Shown in pieces: positions 34,213 through 46,253 of a stretch of DNA of 64,000 nucleotides. The notes under the pieces are model-generated. The model was not told the DNA's origin and ran no database searches. It saw only the letters and a program-made list of their open reading frames with translations. Source of the stretch: Stomorhina lunata (lineage: Eukaryota > Arthropoda > Insecta > Diptera > Rhiniidae); NCBI GenBank assembly GCA_933228675.1, contig OW121744.1, forward strand, positions 24,950,640 to 25,014,639, given 5' to 3'. Each line of letters opens with the position of its first letter. Position 1 is the first letter of the stretch. Position numbers and translations under genes: made by a program.

Positions 34213-37200
34213 TTACAAAAATTTACATAAAACTGCTAAAATGATGGGGAATATCACGGCTCCATTTATAGAGAATGCCTTCGCGCCATTTCTGGCATCT
34301 TCTAATTCTCTTTCGTCGACCACAAAAGCAGGCACCGATAGGGGCAGTTGTTCAAAAGTTTTCACCAAAGGCTCTTCGAAGTGTCCACGGCTGTTGCGAG
34401 CCAAACGCTGATTGGCCAATTTCAGTTCGCGCAGTTTTTCTTCGAGACGCAAGACTTCGTCTGGAAATATATAAAAAAAAATTAATTGTTTAATTCACAA
34501 ACGACTTATTGCACTGTGTTACCGGCATATTTGAAAACAAATTCATTGAATCTTTATAGACAATTTTTCGATATAAAAATTTTTCTATAGAATATTTTTC
34601 GTTATGAACATATTTCTAGAAAATTTTTCGTTGTGAAAAGTTTTCTATAGAAACTTTTTCGTTATAAAAATTTTTCTGTACAAAATTTTTCTATAGAAAA
34701 CTTTTTGTTATAAAAATTTTTCTATAGAAATTTTTTTGTTATAAAAATTTTTCAATAGAAAATTTTTTGTTTTAAAAATTTTTCTATAGAAAATTTTTTG
34801 TTATAAAAATTTTTCTATAGAAAATTTTTTGTTATACAAATTTTTCTATAGAAAATTTTTTGTAATTAAAATTTTTCTATAGAAATTTTTTTGTTATAAA
34901 AATTTTTCTATAGAAAATTTTTTGTTATAAAAATTTTTCTATAGAAATTTTTTTGTTATAAAAATTTTTCAATAGAAAATTTTTTGTTATAAAAATTTTT
35001 CTATAGAAAATTTTATGTTATAAAAATTTTTCTATAGAAAATTTTTTGTTATAAAAATTTTCTACAGAAAATTTTTTGTTAAAAAAATTTTTCTATAGAA
35101 AATTTTTCGTTAAAAAAATTTTTCTATAGAAAATTTTTCATTAAAAAAATTTTTCAATAGAAAATTTTTCGTTAAAAACATTTTTATATAGATAATTTTT
35201 CGTTAAAAAAATTTTTCTATAGAAAATGTTTCTATATAAAATTTTTCATTATAAAAAAACTTTTCTATAGAAAATTTTTTGTTATAAAAATTTTCTACAG
35301 AAAATTTTTTGTTATAAAAATTTCTACAGAAAATTTTTTGTTAAAAAAATTTTTCTATAGAAAATTTTTCGTTAAAAAAATTTTTCTAAATATAGAAATT
35401 TTTTCGTTAAAAAAATTTTTCGTTAAAAAAATTTTTCTATAGAAAATTTTTCGTTAAAAAAATTTTTCTATAGAAAATTTTTCGTTAAAAAAATTTTTCT
35501 ATAGAAAATTTTTCGTTAAAAAAATTTTTCTAAAGAAAATTTTTTCATTAAAAAAATTTTTCAATAGAAAATTTTTTGTTAAAAAAATTTTTCTATAGAA
35601 AATTTTTTGTTAAAAAAATTTTTCTATAGATAATTTTTCGTTAAAAAAATTTATCTATAGAAAATGTTTCTACATAAAATTTTTCGTTATAAAAAATTTT
35701 TCTATAGAAAACTTTTCGTTGTAGAAATTTTTCTTTAGATAATTTTTCATTATAAAAATTTTTCTATTGAAAATTTTTCTGTAGAAAATATTTTTCTACA
35801 AAAAACTTTTTGTTATAAGAATTTTATTATAGAAAATTTTTCGTTATAAAAATTTTTCTGAATAAATTTTTTTATAAGAAATTTTTCGTCATGAAAAATT
35901 TTTCTATAGAAAACTTTTCGTTATAAAAATTTTAGAAAATTTTTTGCTATACAAATTTTTCTATAGAAAATTTTTATTATAAACATTTTTCTATAGAAAA
36001 TTTTTATTATAAAAAATTTTTTATAGAAAATTTTTATTTTATAAAAATTTATAAAAAATTTATTTTATAAAAATTTTCTATAGAAAATTTTTTGTTATAA
36101 AAATTTTTCTATAGAAAATTTTTTGTTATAAAAATTTTCTACAGAAAATTTTTTGTTAAAAAATTTTTTCTATAGAAAATTTTTCGTTAAAAAAATTTTT
36201 CTATAGAAAATTAAAAAAAAAATTTTCTATAGAAAATTTTTCATTAAAAAAATTTTTCAATAGAAAATTTTTCGTTAAAAACATTTTTCTATAGATAATT
36301 TTTCGTTAAAAAAATTTTTCTATAGAAAATGTTTCTATATAAAATTTTTCATTATAAAAAATTTTTCTATAGAAAATTTTTTGTTATATAAATTTTCTAC
36401 AGAAAATTTTTTGTTATAAAAATTTATACAGAAAATTTTTTGTTAAAAAAATTTTTCTATAGAAAATTTTTCGTTAAAAAAATTTTTCTAAATATAGAAA
36501 TTTTTTCGTTAAAAACATTTTTCGTTAAAAAAATTTTTCTATAGAAAATTTTTCGTTAAAAAAATTTTTCTATTGAAAATTTTTCTTTAAAAAATTTTTC
36601 TATAGAAAATTTTTCGTTAAAAAAATTTTTCTAAAGAAAATTTTTTCATTAATAAAATTTTTCAATAGAAAATTTTTCGTTAAACAAATTTTTCTATAGA
36701 TAATTTTTCGTTAAAAAAATTTATCTATAGAAAATCTTTCTATATAAAATTTTTCGTTATAAAAAATTTTTGTATAGAAAACTTTTCGTTATAGAAATTT
36801 TTCTTTAGATAATTTTTCATTATAAAAATTTTTCTATTGAAAATTTATCTGTAGAAAATATTTTTCTACAAAAAACTTTTTGTTATAAGAATTTTATTAT
36901 AGAAAATGTTTCGTTATAAAAATTTTTCTGAATAAATTTTTTTATAAGAAATTTTTCTATGGAAAATTTTTCGTCATGAAAAATTTTTCTATAGAAAACT
37001 TTTCGTTATAAAAATTTTAGAAAATTTTTTGCTATACAAATTTTTCTATAGAAAATTTTTATTATAAACATTTTTCTATAGAAAATTTTTATTATAAAAA
37101 ATTTTTTATAGAAAATTTTTATTATTAAAAATTTCCTTTGAAAATTTTTCGTTACAAAAATTTTTATATAGAAAATTTTTGATTAAAAAAACTTTTCTAT

Positions 37201-40200
37201 AGAAAATTTTTCGTTATAAAATTTTTCGTTATAAAAAATTTTCTATAGAAAATTTTTCGTTATAAAAAATTTTCTATAGGCAATTATTTGTTGTAAAAAT
37301 TTTTCTATAGAAAATTTTTCTTTAGACAATTTTTCGTAATAAAAATTTTTCGTTATAAAAATTTTTCTATAGAAAACTTTTCATTATAAAAATGTTTCTA
37401 TATAAAAATTTTCGTTATAAAAATATTTTTTTGTAAAAATTTTTCAGCATATAAAAAAAAAATTTTGTGGAAAATAAATTTTTCTATAAAAAATATTTTT
37501 TTTTATAAAAATTTTTCTATAGAAACCTTTTAATTATAAAATTTTTCTATAGAAAATTTTCTCATAGAAATTTTTCTAAAGAAAATTGTTCGATATAAAA
37601 TTTTTTGATACAAAAATTTTTCAATGGAAAATTTTTTGATACAAAAATTTTTCAATGGAAAATTTTTTGATATAAACATTTTTCTATAGAAAATTTTCGT
37701 TATGCAAATTTTGCTATAGAAAATTTTCCTTTAAAAAAATTTTGTATAGAAAATCTTTCGTTGAAAAAATTTTTCTATAGAAGATTTTTCGTTATAAAAA
37801 TTTTCGTTATCAACATTTTTTTATAGAAAATTTTTCGTTGTAAAAAAATTTTTCTATAGAAAATTTTTCGTTATAGAAAAATTTTCGTTATAGAAAAACT
37901 TTCGTTATTGAAAAACTTTCGTTATAGAAAAATTTTTCTTTTTATATTTTTTATAAAAAATATAAAAAGAAAAAAAAAATTTTTCTATAACATTTTTTTT
38001 TCAAAGAAAATTTTTCTTTCTAAAAATTTCCTAGAAATTTGCATGTACTCACTTCTATTAACACCCTCCAAATCATTAATCTTAATAAACATGGCCAACG
38101 AAATCTCATAAACTTTATTTGTATCCATCAGGGGTGTCATCATCGCATCCGAGGTATCACGTCTTCTGCGACCATAACCGATCTGACCATTCGAACACTG
38201 AGTACCCAGACATTTGTCCAAGCAAACATTTACGGTGGCACGGAACTGAACATACGAAGAGTCGGGGAATTTGAAAGCCTTAAATTTAGCACTCAAGGTA
38301 TCACCATCAATAGTGTTGAAATTTTCAAAAAGATAAGGATCTACAGTGCAGCTGGAAGGGATTGAAGATTGATTAAATAAAAATTACTTACTTATATTTT
38401 GTATTCTTTTGAATAATTACCCTTTGAATATAATAGTTTCGGACAATTGTCTGGTATCGGTTACCTCCAAGTAGTTAACACCCAAACCGTATACAGGAGC
38501 CGATTCACGATCTAGAGTAATTTCCATGGTAAGAGGGGTACCGGGTGTTACTGTCAAATCACCGGTAACACGTTTGCCATTCTGACTTACTCCAATGGCT
38601 AAACGAGGTTCGGGAGCACGCTCGGTTAGAGAGGTGGTAATTTCTATGTCTCTGTAAGGAAAACAATGAAAAATTTTCGATTATGAAATAATTTTTGTAA
38701 AAAGGGCTAGATATTGATTTATTGTATTGTAAACCGATCAGGCAAAAAATTTATTGTTTTTACATTTTAATCTAGTACTAACCACAATCTGTGAATCCCC
38801 TTTTTTCTCTGCCATATTAATGACTTTAGCCCTTTTTTGTCTTTGCTTAAGCATGAGAAAAACAAACATTGCTTTAAGTCCATTATTATCATATAAACCT
38901 TCTGGTAAGTTTAACTCTAGATACTAGTACAAGTTTTTTCCTTAATGATTGTATCATTAAAGGAAATGATATTATAAGTACCTCAGCCATACATTGTAAT
39001 TTTAGATTAAATTATAGACGTATTGCGGTCATTTGCCTGCAATTATCGATCGCTGTGGCATCTATATCATTATAAAAAGGTTTAAAAGATATTTTTGCAT
39101 CAATCGCCACAAAATAGCACTTCATATAGGGCGTGACTGTGGCCACTTTTTGGATAATTGGGTTTGTAAAGTTTAAGTTTTCAACAAAAATCTTTATGTA
39201 CAGTAGGAGAATAGAAAAATTTTTACAACAAAAAATTTTCTGTACAAAAATTTTTATAAAAAAATTTCTATAGAAAAATTTAATAACGAAAAATTTTTAT
39301 AACAATTTTTTTTTTTAATTTTTATAACAAACAATTTTTGTAACGAAAAATTTTCTATAGAAAAATTTTTATTACGAACATTATTCTATAAACAAATTCT
39401 TATATAGAAACGTTTTCTATACAAAAATTTGTATAATGAAAAATTTTCTATACAAAAATTTTTATAATGAAAAATTTTCTACACAAAAATTTTTATAATG
39501 AAAAATTTTCTATACAAAAATTTTTGAAACAAAAAATTTTCTATAGAAAAATTTGTGTAACGAAAAATTTTTTATAGAAAATTATTTATAACGAAAAATT
39601 TTCCATAGAAAATTTTTTATAACGAAAAATTTTCCGTAGATAATTTTTTATAATGAAAAATTATCCATAGAAAATTTTTTATAACGAAAAATTTTCTATA
39701 GAATAGTTTTTATATCAAACAATTTTCTATAGAAAAATTTTATAACGAAAAAATTTTTGTAGAAAAATGTTTAAAACGTAACATTTTTTTAACAAAAAAT
39801 TTTCTATAAAAAAATGTTCAATAGAAACATTTTTATAACAAAAAACATTTTTATAGAAAATTTTTAGAAGAAAAAATTTTCTAAAGAATCATTTTATCAC
39901 AATAAAATTTTATAAAGAATTATTTTAGACCAAAAAATTTTCTAAAGAAAAATTTTTTAACGAAAAATTTTTATAACGAAAAATTATCTATAGAAACATT
40001 TTTATGACGAAAAATTGTTTATAGAAATTTTACAAAGAATCATTTAAGAGCAAAAAATTTTCTAAAGAATAATATTTACATCCCGACTATTTTGTTATTT
40101 TTTAAAAAATTTTCTATAGAAAAATTTTTGTGACGAAAAATTTTCTATAGAAAAATTTTAATAACTAAAAATTTTTTATAGAAAAATTCTTATAACAAAA

Positions 40201-43200
40201 AATTTTCCATTGAAAAATTTTTATAAAAAAAAATTTATTATACAAAAATTTTTATAACGAAAAATTTTCTATAGAAAAATTTTTATAAAGAAAAATTTCA
40301 AAAGAAAATTTTTACAACAAAAATTTAATAAAGAATATTAAAAAAAAAATTTCTATAGAAAATTTTTCGTTATAAAAAATTTTCTATAGAAAATTGTTTG
40401 ATATAAAAACTATTCTATAGAAAATTTTTCGTTATAAAAAATTTTTATAACGAAAAATTTTCTATAGAAAATTTTTTATAACGAAAAATTTTCTATAGAA
40501 AATTTTTTATAACGAAAAATTTTCTATAGAAAATTTTTATAACGAAAAATTTTCTATAGAAAATTTTTTATAACGAAAAATTTTCTATAGAAAATTTTTT
40601 ATAACGAAAAATTTTCTATAGAAAATTTTTTATAACGAAAAATTTTCTATAGAAAATTTTTTATAACGAAAAATTTTCTATAGAAAATTTTTTATAACGA
40701 AAAATTTTCTATAGAAAATTTTTTATAACGAAAAATTTTCTATAGAAAATTTTTTATAACGAAAAATTTTCTATAGAAAATTTTTTATAACGAAAAATTT
40801 TCTATAGAAAATTTTTTATAACGAAAAATTTTCTATAGAAAATTTTTTATAACGAAAAATTTTCTATAGAAAATTTTTTATAACGAAAAATTTTCTATAG
40901 AAAATTTTTTATAACGAAAAATTTTCTATAGAAAATTTTTTATAACGAAAAATTTTCTATAGAAAATTTTTTATAACGAAAAATTTTCTATAGAAAATTT
41001 TTTATAACGAAAAATTTTCTATAGAAAATTTTTTATAACGAAAAATTTTCTATAGAAAATTTTTTATAACGAAAAATTTTCTATAGAAAATTTTGATAAC
41101 GAAAAATTTTTTATAGAAAATTTTTATAACGAAAAATTTTCTATAGAAAATTTTTATAACAAAAAATTTTTATAACAAAAAATTTTCTATAGAAATAAAA
41201 AATTTTCTATAGAAAATTTTTTGTAATGAAAAATTTTCCTTAGAAAAATTTTTATAACAAAAAATTTTCTTTAGAAAAATTTTTATAACGAAAAATTTTC
41301 TATACAAATTTTTCTATAACAAAAAATTTGCTATAGTAAAATTTTTATAACGAAAAATTTGCTATAGTAGAATTTTTATAATGAAAAGTTTTCTATAGCA
41401 AAATTTTTTATAACGAAAAATTTTCTATAGAAAATTTTTTATAATGAAAAATTTTGTATAGAAAATTTTTTATAGCGAAACATTTTGTATAGAAAATTTT
41501 TTATACAAAATTTTTACAGAAAAATTTTCTACAGAAAAATTGTTATACCGAAAAGTTTTCTATAGAAAATGTTTATACTGAAAAGTTTTCTATAGAAAAT
41601 ATTTATACCGAAAAGTTTTCTATAGAAAATTTTTGTACCGAAAAATTTTCTATAGACAAATTTTTAAACTGAAAAATTTTCTATAGAATAATTTTTATAC
41701 CTATAAGTTTTCTATAAAAAAAAATTTATACCGAAAAATTTTCTATAGAAAAATGTTTATATCGAAGAACTTTCTACAGAAAATTGTTTATAGCCCGACA
41801 AATTTTCTTTAGAAAAATTTTCTATAACGAAAAACTTTATTTAGAAAAATTTTTCTATACAAAAATTTTTTTTAAAAAAAATTTTCTATAGAAAAATTTG
41901 TATAACGAAAAATTTTGTATAAAAAAATTGTAAAAGGATAAATATTCTAGCATTATACGGCGTAATAATGTAAAAGAAATATGGTTGGCAGTAGAACAAA
42001 AAGCTTAAATAATGCTTCAAGCTAACAACAGATATCATAACTTCATTGGTCTAAAAATAGCTTTATCTAAATAAATTGACTCTTTCAATTAAATCTATGA
42101 ACAAATTTTTTGTTTTATCAAACTTTTTTTTAACCTAGACATAATTTATAAACTTCAAACTCCAACTCCAACCCATTTGACTTTTAAATTATTTTTTCTG
42201 TAATCTTTTCCTACTTCTCGCTAAATTTTATTTTAATTCTTATCTTTTTGGCAGATCAATAATAGATTCTCAAAAAATTAATTAAAGCAAATGCCCAGCT
42301 GCCATTTCTATGTACACATTTCACTATCATTCGATTATTTTTATAAGATAAAGAAAAAATATTGTGAAAATTTATCTTGGACATAACTCGCATTCATCTG
42401 GTATGTGTGTCTTTCAGGAATGACATTTAAATGCTTTTAGAAAGATTTGACTCTTCCAAAGGCAAATGCATGATGTCATTTTTCTTAATCTTATTTATTA
42501 TTTTTTGGCTTGAAATACAATATATTTTTTTTTTCGGTTAATAAATAAAGGAATGCATTAAAAATAAAATCAAGTTTTTTTTTATGGTATTTCTAAGAAA
42601 TTTAATTGAAATAGTGACACTGTGCTACACAAAATATTTCAGGGAAATTTATGTGGGTAATATGTCAAGTTCAGTTCTAGTTCAGTTCTAGTTCAGTTCT
42701 AGTTCAGTTCTAGTTCAGTTCTAGTTCAGTTCTAGTTCAGTTCTAGTTCAGTTCTAGTTCAGTTCTAGTTCAGTTCTAGTTCAGTTCTAGTTCAGTTCTA
42801 GTTTAGTTCTAGTTCAGTTCTAGTTCAGTTCTAGTTCAGTTCTAGTTCAGTTCTAGTTCAGTTCTAGTTCAGTTCTAGTTCAGTTCTAGTTCAGTTCTAG
42901 TTCAGTTCTAGTTCAGTTCTAGTTCAGTTCTAGTTCAGTTCTAGTTCAGTTCTAGTTCAATTCTAGTTCAGTTCTAGTTCAGTTCTAGTTCAGTTCTAGT
43001 TCAGTTCTAGTTCAGTTCTAGTTCAGTTCTAGTTCAGTTCTAGTTCAGTTCTAGTTCAGTTCTAGTTCAGTTCTAGTTCAGTTCTAGTTCAGTTCTAGTT
43101 CAGTTCTAGTTCAGTTCTAGTTCAGTTCTAGTTCAGTTCTAGTTCAGTTCTAGTTCAGTTCTAGTTCAGTTCTAGTTCAGTTCTAGTTCAGTTCTAGTTC

Positions 43201-46200
43201 AGTTCTAGTTCAGTTCTAGTTCAGTTCTAGTTCAGTTCTAGTTCAGTTCTAGTTCAGTTCTAGTTCAGTTCTAGTTCAGTTCTAGTTCAGTTCTAGTTCA
43301 GTTCTAGTTCAGTTCTAGTTCAGTTCTAGTTCAGTTCTAGTTCAGTTCTAGTTCAGTTCTAGTTCAGTTCTAGTTCAGTTCTAGTTCAGTTCTAGTTCAG
43401 TTCTAGTTCAGTTCTAGTTCAGTTCTAGTTCAGTTCTAGTTCAGTTCTAGTTCAGTTCTAGTTCAGTTCTAGTTCAGTTCTAGTTCAGTTCTAGTTCAGT
43501 TCTAGTTCAGTTCTAGTTCAGTTCTAGTTCAGTTCTAGTTCAGTTCTAGTTCAGTTCTAGTTCAGTTCTAGTTCAGTTCTAGTTCAGTTCTAGTTCAGTT
43601 CTAGTTCAGTTCTAGTTCAGTTCTAGTTCAGTTCTAGTTCAGTTCTAGTTCAGTTCTAGTTCAGTTCTAGTTCAGTTCTAGTTCAGTTCTAGTTCAGTTC
43701 TAGTTCAGTTCTAGTTCAGTTCTAGTTCAGTTCTAGTTCAGTTCTAGTTCAGTTCTAGTTCAGTTCTAGTTCAGTTCTAGTTCAGTTCTAGTTCAGTTCT
43801 AGTTCAGTTCTAGTTCAGTTCTAGTTCAGTTCTAGTTCAGTTCTAGTTCAGTTCTAGTTCAGTTCTAGTTCAGTTCTAGTTCAGTTCTAGTTCAGTTCTA
43901 GTTCAGTTCTAGTTCAGTTCTAGTTCAGTTCTAGTTCAGTTCTAGTTCAGTTCTAGTTCAGTTCTAGTTCAGTTCTAGTTCAGTTCTAGTTCAGTTCTAG
44001 TTCAGTTCTAGTTCAGTTCTAGTTCAGTTCTAGTTCAGTTCTAGTTCAGTTCTAGTTCAGTTCTAGTTCAGTTCTAGTTCAGTTCTAGTTCAGTTCTAGT
44101 TCAGTTCTAGTTCAGTTCTAGTTCAGTTCTAGTTCAGTTCTAGTTCAGTTCTAGTTCAGTTCTAGTTCAGTTCTAGTTCAGTTCTAGTTCAGTTCTAGTT
44201 CAGTTCTAGTTCAGTTCTAGTTCAGTTCTAGTTCAGTTCTAGTTCAGTTCTAGTTCAGTTCTAGTTCAGTTCTAGTTCAGTTCTAGTTCAGTTCTAGTTC
44301 AGTTCTAGTTCAGTTCTAGTTCAGTTCTAGTTCAGTTCTAGTTCAGTTCTAGTTCAGTTCTAGTTCAGTTCTAGTTCAGTTCTAGTTCAGTTCTAGTTCA
44401 GTTCTAGTTCAGTTCTAGTTCAGTTCTAGTTCAGTTCTAGTTCAGTTCTAGTTCAGTTCTAGTTCAGTTCTAGTTCAGTTCTAGTTCAGTTCTAGTTCAG
44501 TTCTAGTTCAGTTCTAGTTCAGTTCTAGTTCAGTTCTAGTTCAGTTCTAGTTCAGTTCTAGTTCAGTTCTAGTTCAGTTCTAGTTCAGTTCTAGTTCAGT
44601 TCTAGTTCAGTTCTAGTTCAGTTCTAGTTCAGTTCTAGTTCAGTTCTAGTTCAGTTCTAGTTCAGTTCTAGTTCAGTTCTAGTTCAGTTCTAGTTCAGTT
44701 CTAGTTCAGTTCTAGTTCAGTTCTAGTTCAGTTCTAGTTCAGTTCTAGTTCAGTTCTAGTTCAGTTCTAGTTCAGTTCTAGTTCAGTTCTAGTTCAGTTC
44801 TAGTTCAGTTCTAGTTCAGTTCTAGTTCAGTTCTAGTTCAGTTCTAGTTCAGTTCTAGTTCAGTTCTAGTTCAGTTCTAGTTCAGTTCTAGTTCAGTTCT
44901 AGTTCAGTTCTAGTTCAGTTCTAGTTCAGTTCTAGTTCAGTTCTAGTTCAGTTCTAGTTCAGTTCTAGTTCAGTTCTAGTTCAGTTCTAGTTCAGTTCTA
45001 GTTCAGTTCTAGTTCAGTTCTAGTTCAGTTCTAGTTCAGTTCTAGTTCAGTTCTAGTTCAGTTCTAGTTCAGTTCTAGTTCAGTTCTAGTTCAGTTCTAG
45101 TTCAGTTCTAGTTCAGTTCTAGTTCAGTTCTAGTTCAGTTCTAGTTCAGTTCTAGTTCAGTTCTAGTTCAGTTCTAGTTCAGTTCTAGTTCAGTTCTAGT
45201 TCAGTTCTAGTTCAGTTCTAGTTCAGTTCTAGTTCAGTTCTAGTTCAGTTCTAGTTCAGTTCTAGTTCAGTTCTAGTTCTAGTTCAGTTCTAGTTCTAGT
45301 TCTAGTTCAGTTCTAGTTCTAGTTCAGTTCTAGTTCAGTTCTAGTTCAGTTCTAGTTCAGTTCTAGTTCAGTTCTAGTTCAGTTCTAGTTCAGTTCTAGT
45401 TCAGTTCTAGTTCAGTTCTAGTTCAGTTCTAGTTCAGTTCTAGTTCAGTTCTAGTTCAGTTCTAGTTCAGTTCTAGTTCAGTTCTAGTTCAGTTCTAGTT
45501 CAGTTCTAGTTCAGTTCTAGTTCAGTTCTAGTTCAGTTCTAGTTCAGTTCTAGTTCAGATCTAGTTCAATTATCTTTTGTGTAGTCCAGTGTATTTCAAA
45601 AGAAGGACAGACAGACGACATACTTATATAAAAAACTTACTCTGGTTCTTGAAATCCAGCAGGTAAAACATCGCGTCGAACAATGCCATGATGTTGCAAC
45701 TGTTGCTGGTCGTTTTGTTGGTATATAAAACGTGGCTGCTCCTGGCTGGTTTCATTCATCATTAAATTAAAAACCGGACCACTGGTAATACATTTAACAC
45801 TAACAATCTCTTTGCCATTTGTGGATTCAATAATGATTTTGTGGTAATAAACTCTTTTGCCCTAAAATAATGGTCAGCTTTAAGGCATAAAGGGGAGTGT
45901 TTTGTTTTATTTTATTTAAATATTTTTTTCTGTGGTTTCCCCTTTTTTGTTGTTGCGTTTTTTCAATTTTCAAAATAATTTACATACCGTTAACTGATTA
46001 ACCATACGTGTTACTCCACACTCGTAGAAATCACTTAACGATAAACGAAATACGGCCAAAGAACCGTTGATTTCAGGATGACACCGTTCATCTGGATAGC
46101 CCTTAAGGCCTTCCAAGTAGATTTGTGGTTTTTCGCTAGTACTACTAGTATCTACGGCTGCCACTGTTGCAGCTACTGGTGATGATGATATAGGTTCTGG

Positions 46201-46253
46201 CAGGCCAATTTCCACGCGCATTAAATCTTCACTACAATGAACTTTGTGTGTGC
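34213..46253 (-). CDS. qsm: Quasimodo-like ZP-domain protein, 5' end not found
   Basis: Five coding exons on the minus strand: 46253-45988, 45861-45641, 38651-38421, 38351-38053 and 34460-34213 (1265 nt, about 420 aa plus stop). Junctions are all GT-AG with matching phases. Exons 1-2 encode the ZP-N half (VHCSEDLMRVEIGLPE to CITSGPVF). Exons 3-4 encode ZP-C, with GCTVDPYLFENF and CLDKCLGTQC. A furin-like site follows (GRRRRDT). The last exon has a helix-prone charged segment and ends in a hydrophobic tail (GAVIFPIILAVLCKFL), as for GPI anchoring. Drosophila Quasimodo is a light-responsive, membrane-linked ZP protein acting on TIM and clock-neuron excitability. The first exon listed starts in mid-codon after a TTCTAG acceptor, so the signal-peptide exon lies upstream, either unrecognised or beyond 64000. 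Other ZP proteins are possible, but the GPI-like tail and the neighbours favour qsm. Confidence 0.85.
34504..37990. repeat. CTATAG-core satellite in the last qsm intron
   Basis: It nearly fills the 34461-38052 intron. The monomer is CGTTATAAAAA or CGTTAAAAAAA plus TTTTTCTATAGAAAA. A variant series is duplicated at about 1.1 kb: TTTTTCTAAATATAGAA at 35381 and 36483, and an ATTTTATTATAGAAAA block at 35821 and 36891. The left edge is shared with the array at 30910. Confidence 0.93.
37933..37974. repeat. Perfect 42-bp palindrome
   Basis: Each 21-nt arm is the exact reverse complement of the other with no spacer (left arm begins TTTTTCTTTTTATAT). It lies about 80 bp from the donor of the qsm exon at 38351-38053, inside the intron. 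It could extrude as a cruciform or fold in the pre-mRNA. Confidence 0.85.
39200..41935. repeat. CTATAG-core satellite, AACG orientation, in qsm intron
   Basis: The array lies in the 38652-45640 intron. The monomer is AACGAAAAATTTTCTATAG plus AAAATTTTTTAT (31 bp). From about 40460 to 41090 some twenty copies are almost identical, while both flanks are diverged. A local inversion occurs at about 40330-40450, ending in a near-perfect palindrome around CGTTATAAAAAAT at 40431-40453. Confidence 0.94.
41957..42033. repeat. Dispersed repeat, copy 2 of 2
   Basis: This is homologous to 506-590 (ATGTAAAAGAAAT, AAAAAGCTTA, CAAGCTAACA, CAGAT). It abuts the right edge of the preceding satellite. The unique intron sequence from here to 42667 shows nothing else I recognise. 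Confidence 0.5.
42668..45570. repeat. 11-bp minisatellite, about 2.9 kb, in qsm intron
   Basis: The unit is TTCTAGTTCAG, repeated about 260 times with almost no divergence. Rare variants are a TTTAG change near 42802, a CAATT change near 42957, a cluster of shortened TTCTAG units at 45275-45325, and CAGATCTAG at the right edge. It ends about 70 bp from the donor of the exon at 45861-45641. It is unrelated to the CTATAG-core family. Confidence 0.97.

Noticed and set aside
38039..38365. 108-aa plus-strand open frame
   Set aside because: It is antisense to the qsm ZP-C exon, whose splice sites, phase and cysteines are all consistent.
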